From: Micavibrio sp.
GTDB lineage: Bacteria > Pseudomonadota > Alphaproteobacteria > Micavibrionales > UBA2020
DNA: 64,000 nt
Direction: 5' to 3'
Assembly: GCA_028283745.1 (NCBI GenBank)
Contig: JAPWJZ010000009.1
Location: 186,001 to 250,000, forward strand
The notes below the pieces were generated by a model. That model searched no databases and had not been told where the DNA came from. It was given only the letters and a program-made list of their open reading frames with translations. Numbering within the stretch: the stretch's first letter is position 1; every line of letters starts with the position of its first letter. A program made the translations under genes and the position numbers. Shown piece after piece: positions 28,942-36,211 of the stretch.

Positions 28942-31173
28942 TTACTTGTCGGTCGCAACCCACAGCCCCTGCCAGTCTGCGGCGGGCGGTTTTTCACGGT
29001 ATATGGCCATACGCTGCGCATACAGGCGGTAAAGCCCCGCCAGATCCGGCCGCAGCTGCTGGCATTGCGCGCCAAGCGCCAAGGCTTCATCCCACAGGCG
29101 GGCGCGATACGCCTTCAGCATCTCGGTATGCAGCGTGGCAAAGTCTGTAAAGGCCGCTTTCCTTGCGTCCTCCGGCGTTGCCAGCAGGGCATAAACGCGC
29201 TCCGGCTCCGACCGGCCCTTCACGGCCAGCAGGTCAAGCTCGATCACGCCGTATTCCGGCGCGGCGCGGTGCGTTACCGATGAAATCATCACCGACACCC
29301 CATAGCCCTTCGTCTGCCCTTCCATGCGGGAGGCAAGGTTGACCGTATCGCCCAGCGCCGAATAGGCAAAGCGCTGCTTGGAGCCCATGTTGCCGACGGA
29401 CGTATTGCCGCTGTTAATGCCAATACCTGCTTTCAGTTCATGGAACACGCGGCCCGCCTTCTCCGCTTCCGCCTTCAGCCCGGCGTTAACGGGCGCAAGC
29501 GACGCCACCATGTCCAGCGCAGCCTTGCAGGCGTTGCGGGCGTGGTTTTCATCTTCGAGCGGCGCGTTCCAGAAGGCCATCATGGCATCGCCCATGTATT
29601 TATCCACCGTGCCGCGGTTATCCAGCACGCAGGACGTCATGGGCGTTAAAAAGTCATTCATCATTTTAATAAGGTCGGCAGGGTCCATGCTTTCCGATAT
29701 GGTCGTGAAGTTGCGAATATCCGTGAACATCACCGAAAGTTCGCGCACCTCGCCGCCCAGTTTCAGCTTCTCGGGGTTGCCCGCCAGTTCTTCCATTAAA
29801 ACGGGTGAAATGTAATGGCTGAAGGCCTGGCGGATCATCCGCTTCTCCATGTCCGTCCGCAGGTTGGTCAGAATGGCGGAGAGGATAAAGATAATGGCGA
29901 TGACAACGGACGGATAGAACGGGTCCCAGACGTTGCCGGAGGTCTGGTAAATATAAAACCCGCCGGTAATGCCCCCGCCCACCATCAACGCCGCAAGGAA
30001 AGCCAGCGTGCCCGTGCCGACAAACGGCGCCAGAAAAATAATGCCCAGGCAGACAAAAGCCGTAATGACAACTTCCGACTGCACCATGGCGGTGGTGCGC
30101 TGCAGGAACTGGTGGTGCAATATCTGCTCGATAATCTCGGCGTGCATTTCAACGCCCGGCACCACGGCATTCAGCGCGGATGACCGTAAATCCTGCAGGC
30201 CCAGCGCCGAAGTGCCGACCAGCACAATCTTGCCGCGCACGGCATCCGCCGGCACCTGCTGCGCCAGCACCTGCCATGCCGGAATATAAAGCCCGCTGCG
30301 GTGGCCCGCGTAATAAACGCGAATTTTACCCGCCGCGTCGGTGGGTACATAGTACTGGCCGATTTTAACGCCGTTGATGCCGCCCGCATCGCTATCAATC
30401 GCGTAGCAGCCGCCTTCTTCACCCAGCGACAGGCGCAAGGCTTCCAGCGACAGCGCAGGGTAAATGGCGCCGGCCGCGCCATCAACACCCTTCGCGCCCA
30501 TCAGCAGCGGCACGGTACGCACAATGCCGTCGGCTTCGGGTTCCACGGCAATGCTGCCGTCGCCCGCCGCCGCCGCCGTCAGCACGGGCAGCGAGGCGGC
30601 GTAGAAACGGCTGGTCGTGACAAAGCGCAGCGGGTCGGCAGCATCGCCTTCCTTCTTCTTCCTCATGCAGGGCGCTTTCAGCACGGGCTGGCCTTCCGTC
30701 GGCTGGCTTGCGCCCGCGAAGGCGGTAATGGTATTGCCGGCGGCGGCAATTTTCTGGGCCATAACGGCGTCATTGTCCGGCAGCGCATCCAGCGCCGTTA
30801 CGACCGCCGCCATTTCCGGCGTTTGCGGCAGTGATCTGGCGATAACGGACGGGGATGTCCTGTCATGCTCCGCAAAGACGACGTCATACGCAACGGCCTT
30901 TGCGCCAAGTTGGCGCAGAATAACCGGCAGGTCCGCAACCACGCTGCGCGGCCACGGCCACTGGCCGATACGGCGGAGGGATTCCTCATCAAGGTCCACA
31001 ATCACCACATCATCGGCCGGCTGGCGGGGAATGGCGCGGTTGTAATAGTCAAAGGCAATGTCGCGCAGGCGGCGCACGGGCGCGGGGTTGCTGACCTGCA
31101 AATCAAGCGCCGCCGCCAGAAGAACCAGCAGCAACACCGCCTGTACCCAGCGTTTTGTCAGCAGCCGCAGCAT
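28942..31173 (-). CDS. CHASE2-sensor class III adenylyl/guanylyl cyclase
   Basis: 743 residues. One N-terminal transmembrane helix precedes a large periplasmic CHASE2 domain (RLRDIAFDYYNRAIPRQPADDVVIVDLDEESLRRIGQWPWPR and GKIVLVGTSALGLQDLRSSALN), then three transmembrane helices (~340-430) and a cytoplasmic class III cyclase domain. Catalytic residues are intact: metal aspartates in MFTDIRNF and YMGDAMMAFW, purine-specifying K in TVDKYMGD and D in ALGDTVNLASR, and the transition-state N and R in the same segment. K/D favours ATP. It is the last gene of the tolC-ABC-HlyD operon, 21 bases after HlyD, an unusual partner for a secretion apparatus. Confidence 0.9.
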   Translation of the reverse strand: MLRLLTKRWVQAVLLLVLLAAALDLQVSNPAPVRRLRDIAFDYYNRAIPRQPADDVVIVDLDEESLRRIGQWPWPRSVVADLPVILRQLGAKAVAYDVVFAEHDRTSPSVIARSLPQTPEMAAVVTALDALPDNDAVMAQKIAAAGNTITAFAGASQPTEGQPVLKAPCMRKKKEGDAADPLRFVTTSRFYAASLPVLTAAAAGDGSIAVEPEADGIVRTVPLLMGAKGVDGAAGAIYPALSLEALRLSLGEEGGCYAIDSDAGGINGVKIGQYYVPTDAAGKIRVYYAGHRSGLYIPAWQVLAQQVPADAVRGKIVLVGTSALGLQDLRSSALNAVVPGVEMHAEIIEQILHHQFLQRTTAMVQSEVVITAFVCLGIIFLAPFVGTGTLAFLAALMVGGGITGGFYIYQTSGNVWDPFYPSVVIAIIFILSAILTNLRTDMEKRMIRQAFSHYISPVLMEELAGNPEKLKLGGEVRELSVMFTDIRNFTTISESMDPADLIKMMNDFLTPMTSCVLDNRGTVDKYMGDAMMAFWNAPLEDENHARNACKAALDMVASLAPVNAGLKAEAEKAGRVFHELKAGIGINSGNTSVGNMGSKQRFAYSALGDTVNLASRMEGQTKGYGVSVMISSVTHRAAPEYGVIELDLLAVKGRSEPERVYALLATPEDARKAAFTDFATLHTEMLKAYRARLWDEALALGAQCQQLRPDLAGLYRLYAQRMAIYREKPPAADWQGLWVATDK

Positions 31174-31194
31174 GTTTTATTCCTCGTCTATAAA

Positions 31195-32508
31195 TTATTT
31201 CTCGGTCAGGGCGCGGTCGCGGGTGCGCAGCACGGGCTTCATCAGGTAGGTCATGATGGTGCGCTTGCCGACTATCACTTCTGTTTCCGTGACCATGCCG
31301 GGGGCGATGGGCAGTGGGTGGTCGCTTTCGCCGATATAGTTTTTGTCGGTGCGCACATCGATTTCAAAATAAACGTCGCCCTTCGCATCTTCGACCGTAT
31401 CTGCGCCAATGCGCTCCAGCTTGCCATTCAGCGTGCCGTAAATCTGCGGGTCATAGGCGGTGATGCTGACGCGCACATCCTGCCCCGGCTTTAAAAATGC
31501 AACGTCGGTCGGGCTGATGCGGGAGCGGATGGTCAAGTCGTCCGCCACCGGCACAATCTCCACCAGCTTTTCCGCCGGCTGAATAACGCCGCCGACGGTT
31601 TTGACGTGCAGCTGGTGCACAATGCCATCGACCGGTGATTTCAATTCGGTGCGCGCCACCTTGTCGTTCACGGAAGCAAGGCTTTCCTGTATCGATGCAA
31701 GCTTTGCTTCAACATCGTTTAATTCGCCCAGCGATTGGGAGCGGAATGCGCCGGTCTTTTCTTCCTCCCCGCGCTTTGCGGCGGAAAGACGGGCCTCCAG
31801 CGATTCACGCGACTGCACGGCGGCGGAAAGGTTGCCCTGTGCTTCGTTCAATTCACGCTCCAGCTTCAGCTGCTCGATTTCCGGCTGTGCCTTCTTTTCA
31901 ACAAGGCGGCGGGTAATCGCGAGCTCTTTTTGCAGCAACTCGCTGCTTTTGCCGTATTTCGCAATGCTGGCTTTCACTTCCGACAGGTTAGCGGCCGCTT
32001 CGCGCACGGAATCCTCGATAATATCAATCGCGTTCTTCAGTTCCTGCTGGCGGGAAACGTAAAGTTTTTGTTCGTTCGCAATAATATCCGGGTATTTCTG
32101 CCCCAGCGCGGGGTCGGGCGCGAAATCCTTGCCGGTCGTCTCCGCGCGCAGGCGTGCCTGTTTTGCCTTCAAGCCCGTCAGCTGCGCTTCAATGCCGCGC
32201 CCTTCGGAAGCGAATTGCAGGTCGTCGATGCGTAGCAGTACCTGCCCTTTTTTCACGTGATCGCCTTCGGCCACCAGAATACCTGTCAAAATGCCGCCTT
32301 CAAGGCTCTGCATCACCTGAATGTCGCTGGACGGCATAACCTGCCCCACGCCGCGCACGCGCTCGTCAATTTCGCAGAAGGATGCCCACAAAATGGCCGC
32401 CGTGAAAAAGGCGGTGACCGCCAGTAAAAACAACCGGGAGGCGCCGTTCGGCTTTAAATGCGTTGCCGCCTCAAGGTCGGACATAAAGGAAAGGTCATCG
32501 TTTTTCAT
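31195..32508 (-). CDS. HlyD-family membrane fusion protein of a type I secretion system
   Basis: 437 residues. A short cytoplasmic N-terminus and one transmembrane helix (LFLLAVTAFFTAAILWASFCEIDE) are followed by the lipoyl half-motif GVGQVMPSSDIQVMQSLEGGILTGILVAEGDHVKKGQVLLRID, a long alpha-helical hairpin (~100-270) and the second lipoyl and beta-barrel parts (SPVDGIVHQLHVKTVGGVI, PTDVAFLKPGQDVRVSITAYD). It bridges the inner-membrane ABC transporter and TolC. It starts 12 bases after the ABC gene. The operon context and length match LapC/HlyD adaptors for large adhesins. Confidence 0.93.
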   Translation of the reverse strand: MKNDDLSFMSDLEAATHLKPNGASRLFLLAVTAFFTAAILWASFCEIDERVRGVGQVMPSSDIQVMQSLEGGILTGILVAEGDHVKKGQVLLRIDDLQFASEGRGIEAQLTGLKAKQARLRAETTGKDFAPDPALGQKYPDIIANEQKLYVSRQQELKNAIDIIEDSVREAAANLSEVKASIAKYGKSSELLQKELAITRRLVEKKAQPEIEQLKLERELNEAQGNLSAAVQSRESLEARLSAAKRGEEEKTGAFRSQSLGELNDVEAKLASIQESLASVNDKVARTELKSPVDGIVHQLHVKTVGGVIQPAEKLVEIVPVADDLTIRSRISPTDVAFLKPGQDVRVSITAYDPQIYGTLNGKLERIGADTVEDAKGDVYFEIDVRTDKNYIGESDHPLPIAPGMVTETEVIVGKRTIMTYLMKPVLRTRDRALTEK

Positions 32509-32520
32509 GGTCTCCCCTCC

Positions 32521-34647
32521 TTAACCCTGCTGCACGTTGATGCGCCCGGCGGCAAGCGCCGCCAGCACCTGTTCACGCGGACCATCCATCGCGATGCGGC
32601 CGCCATCCATGACAATGATGCGACTGACAAGGCGCAGTAGTGCGGGCTTGTGTGTCACGACGAGCAGCGTTTTATCGGCGGTGTATTTTTCAAGCCCCTG
32701 CAGCACGCGTTCTTCGGTGGCGGAATCCATTGAATTGGTCGGTTCATCCATGACCAGCACAGGCGTATCCATAAGCAGCGTGCGCGCAAGCGCGACCGCC
32801 TGCCGCTGCCCGCCGGAAAGGCCTTCACCGCGCTCGCCCACCGGTGCATCGTAGCCCAAGGGGTGGCGGCGGATAAAGTCATTCACGCCCGCAAGTTCCG
32901 CCACGCGCAGAACGTCTTCATCCGTCGCGGAAGGGCGGCCCATGGTGATATTGGCGCGGATGGTGCCGCTCATCAGCGCGGTATCCTGCCCCATGTAGGC
33001 GACATTGCGGCGCAAATCTGCAGGGTCAATCTGGCGGATGTCAGTATCATCCAGCAGCAGCGAACCTGCCGTCGGCGCGAAAAAGCCGATAACAAGCTTC
33101 ACCAGCGTGCTTTTACCGGAACCGATGCGGCCGACGACGGCGATTTTATCACCCGGCTGCACCGTTAAGTTCAGCCCCTGCAAAACCTGCAGGCTGGTGC
33201 GCGGGTAGGAAAAATCAACCGCGCGGAACTGGATGCCGCCGTTCAGCCGCGGGCGGTGCAAAAACTTTTTATCCCGCGGGCGCTCGACCGGCAGCTGCAT
33301 AATGTCGTTCAGCGTGCGGTAGGCCGACTTTGCCTGATGGTAGCGGTTCACAAGCCCTGCCACCTGCCCGATGGGCGCAAGCGCGCGGGAGCTGAGCAAC
33401 ACGCAGGCAATGAGCGCGCCTACCGACATATCATGCGCCGCCACAAGGTACATGCCGACCAGTACGATAAACACACCCGAGAGCTGCTGCACGAGGATGG
33501 AAAAATGCACGCTGAGACCGGAATAAAAGCGCGAGTCCTGCCCCGCTTCCGCCGAAAGGCCGACGTAGTGGCTGTAGCTTTCACGCAAAGCCCCCTCACC
33601 ACCGACGCCGCGTATGGTTTCTATGTTGGCGATGGTTTCAACCAGCAGGCCATGCTTTTGCTCGCCTGTTTTCATGGCCTGCTGCACGCGGCGGCGCACA
33701 GGCAGCTGCAAAACCCAGCCCGCCAGCATGACGGCGGCATAAAGCGCCACCAGAACCAGCGCCACCTGCGTGCCGCCAATAAACCAGATGGCGAGCAGGA
33801 ACAGAAGGGAGAACGGAAAATCAACAAGGCCGGTCATGGTCGCGGAATTGAAGAATTCACGCAACGCATCGAATTCGCGCATGCTGTTGGCGAAAGCGCC
33901 TGTACTGCTGCCGGGGCGCTGGCCCAGCTGCATGTCCAGCACCTGATTGTACAACCGCTGCGCGACAATGACATCCGACCGTCGGCCCGCGACATCAATA
34001 AAGTAAGCGCGCAGGGTGCGGATGATAAAGTCGAAGGCAAATACAATCATCGCGCCCAGTGCCAGCACCCAACCGGTTTCAACGGCATTGTTAGGCAGCA
34101 CTCGGTTATAAAAGTTCATGATGAAAACTGGGCTGGTAAGCGCAAAGCTGTTAATGAGCAGCGACGCCAGCAGCACTTGTATGTAAGTACCCGAATTTTC
34201 CCGCAACGTGCCCCAGAGCCAGTGCTGGTCAAGCCCGCCCGCGTGGTCCGCCGCATAATCCGGCCGTACAAAAATAACGTAGCCGCTGGATTGTTTTTCA
34301 AGGTCTTTTGCTGCCAGCACTTTTTCGGCGCGGGTGGCGGGGTTAAGGGTTTTCAGCGCGCCTTTGTCGTTGCGCTGCAGAATAATCACGGCTTCGCGCG
34401 ACTTCAGCACGCAGACGGCGGGCATGACCTCCTGCGGAATATCGGCAAGGCTGCGGCGGAGGATACGGGCGCGAAAGCCTGCGCGTTCGGCCGCGGCTGC
34501 GAAAAACTTTGGCGTCATGCTGCCTTTTTCAACCGGCAAACCCGCCACCAGCGCATCTGCCGAGCGGGCATGGCCGTAAAACCCGGTCAGGAAGACAAGG
34601 GCTTCGAGAAGCGATGGCGGCGCTGTATCTGGTATTGAATCCGCCAT
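32521..34647 (-). CDS. Type I secretion ABC transporter with degenerate C39-like domain
   Basis: 708 residues. The N-terminal ~130 residues resemble a C39 peptidase fold but lack the catalytic cysteine, the 'C39-like' form used to dock substrates rather than cleave a double-glycine leader. A six-helix membrane domain follows, with NFYNRVLPNNAVETGW and the segment RPGSSTGAFANSMREFDALREFFNSATMT typical of LapB-type exporters. The ATPase has Walker A GRIGSGKST, signature LSGGQRQAVALAR, Walker B VLVMDEPTNSMD and the H-loop VVTHK. It lies between TolC (15 bases) and HlyD (12 bases). The likely cargo is the FecR-RTX protein at 26659. Confidence 0.94.
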   Translation of the reverse strand: MADSIPDTAPPSLLEALVFLTGFYGHARSADALVAGLPVEKGSMTPKFFAAAAERAGFRARILRRSLADIPQEVMPAVCVLKSREAVIILQRNDKGALKTLNPATRAEKVLAAKDLEKQSSGYVIFVRPDYAADHAGGLDQHWLWGTLRENSGTYIQVLLASLLINSFALTSPVFIMNFYNRVLPNNAVETGWVLALGAMIVFAFDFIIRTLRAYFIDVAGRRSDVIVAQRLYNQVLDMQLGQRPGSSTGAFANSMREFDALREFFNSATMTGLVDFPFSLLFLLAIWFIGGTQVALVLVALYAAVMLAGWVLQLPVRRRVQQAMKTGEQKHGLLVETIANIETIRGVGGEGALRESYSHYVGLSAEAGQDSRFYSGLSVHFSILVQQLSGVFIVLVGMYLVAAHDMSVGALIACVLLSSRALAPIGQVAGLVNRYHQAKSAYRTLNDIMQLPVERPRDKKFLHRPRLNGGIQFRAVDFSYPRTSLQVLQGLNLTVQPGDKIAVVGRIGSGKSTLVKLVIGFFAPTAGSLLLDDTDIRQIDPADLRRNVAYMGQDTALMSGTIRANITMGRPSATDEDVLRVAELAGVNDFIRRHPLGYDAPVGERGEGLSGGQRQAVALARTLLMDTPVLVMDEPTNSMDSATEERVLQGLEKYTADKTLLVVTHKPALLRLVSRIIVMDGGRIAMDGPREQVLAALAAGRINVQQG

Positions 34648-34662
34648 TACATCAACCTTTTT

Positions 34663-35988
34663 TTACTTGCTGGCTGTAGCGGTGGGAGCGGCAACGCCGA
34701 AGGCGGTTTGCAGGCGGCCCATGGCATTCAGCAGTTCAAACCGCGACAGCAGCTGGCGGTACTGCGCGTCCACGCGCGCAGCCTTCGCTTCAAACAGGCG
34801 CGAATTGGCGCTGATCAGCTGCAGGTTGCTTTGCTTGCCGCCTTCAAACTGGTTCATGAAGTTGGCGACGATTTTATCTGCCGCGTCTTCGCGCTGCTGC
34901 ATCAGGCCGAACTGTTCATCAACGATCTGCATGGAGGTGAATTTCTGGCGCACATCATGCTCCACCATGCGGCGGGCGGCATCGCGCCGCGCCTGCGCTT
35001 CCTTGCGCTCGGACAGGGATTTATCCACCTTCGCCAGCTGCGCGCCGCCGGTGGAGAAATTCCACGACATCTTCAGCATCGCCTGCGCGCTTTTCAATTC
35101 GCCGCCAAGGTCTTCATGCTGGTCTTTTTGCAGGTAGCTCATTTCCGCATCGACGCGGGGATAAATATCGCTGCGCGCAACATCCGCATCGCGGCCAAGG
35201 GCGGAAACCATGCTGTCGGCGGCACGCACATTGGGATTGTCATCGCGCGCCAGCGAAATAGCGGCATCGACTGTGGGAGGAATAAGTTTATCCCACGTCT
35301 GCTGGCCGAAATCGAGCTTGTCGGCGGGCGCCGCGCCCACGACTTCGATAAAGTCGGCTTCCGCCTGGCGGTACGCTTCTTCATAGCCGAGGCGCGTGGT
35401 TTTAACAGCCATCAACGCTTCATTCGCCTGCAGCAGGTCGGATTCTTCGGACGCGCCCTCATTGACCATGAGGCTGATGCTGTCCTGGCGTTGCTGGATG
35501 CTGGCAAGATATTCAGTCGCAAGGCTCAGCAAATCGCGGGTGCGCATCAGGTTAAGGTGCGCGCGGGCGGCCTTCAGAGCCACTTCTTCGGCCGAGCCGC
35601 GGCTGTCAAAACCGGCGGAGGTAAGGCGGTCTTTTGCGGCGGCGACGCGGTTGACGGTGCCAAAGCCCGTGAACAATGGTTCCGTCAGCGTAACCGAACC
35701 TTCGCCGAGCCATGATGTTGCGGCATCACCCCCGGTATTGGCGCGGGTGGTGTCATCATCCTGGTTGATGCGGCCGCCGCGGCCTTCAATGCCGAGAACG
35801 GGGAAGTAACCGGCTTTTTGCTCGCGCAGGTTATCGGCGGCGGATTGTTCGCTGGCTTTCTTCGCCTGTAAAATCGGATGGGTTTGCAGCGCCTGTGACA
35901 CGCTGTCGGAAAGGCTGGCGGCGTAAACGCTGCACGGCATCACCAGCGCGGTTGTAACGGTTAACGCGCACAAAAAATTTCTGATCAT
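34663..35988 (-). CDS. TolC-family outer-membrane channel of the type I system
   Basis: 441 residues with a signal peptide (MIRNFLCALTVTTALVMPCSVYA). Two structural repeats of outer-membrane efflux proteins are visible: LSDSVSQALQTHPILQAKKASEQSAADNLREQ...GYFPVLGIEGRGG with VTLTEPLFTGFGTVNRVAAAKD, and AISLARDDNPNVRAADSMVSALGRDADVARSDIYPRVDAEMSYLQ with LKMSWNFSTGGAQLAKVDKS. It is first in the operon and forms the outer-membrane duct. The promoter should lie in the 220 bases before it, where I cannot choose a clear motif. Confidence 0.93.
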   Translation of the reverse strand: MIRNFLCALTVTTALVMPCSVYAASLSDSVSQALQTHPILQAKKASEQSAADNLREQKAGYFPVLGIEGRGGRINQDDDTTRANTGGDAATSWLGEGSVTLTEPLFTGFGTVNRVAAAKDRLTSAGFDSRGSAEEVALKAARAHLNLMRTRDLLSLATEYLASIQQRQDSISLMVNEGASEESDLLQANEALMAVKTTRLGYEEAYRQAEADFIEVVGAAPADKLDFGQQTWDKLIPPTVDAAISLARDDNPNVRAADSMVSALGRDADVARSDIYPRVDAEMSYLQKDQHEDLGGELKSAQAMLKMSWNFSTGGAQLAKVDKSLSERKEAQARRDAARRMVEHDVRQKFTSMQIVDEQFGLMQQREDAADKIVANFMNQFEGGKQSNLQLISANSRLFEAKAARVDAQYRQLLSRFELLNAMGRLQTAFGVAAPTATASK

Positions 35989-36211
35989 AAAAAACCCACC
36001 GCCGGTTTTATCAACCGACCCCCTTAAATGACGCCGGAAACGGCGCTTACCCTGTTGTTAAAGATGCCCGACTTGCGTTGATTGCGCAATATATTAGGCA
36101 GCCGCTGCTGCGCTGCGAAGCCGGGCGAATTGGCCAGGTGCAAGGCGCGCAGGCGTACAATAAATTATGGCATATTGAAAACCATGGCTACGGCAGCTTA
36201 TGGCAAGAAGC

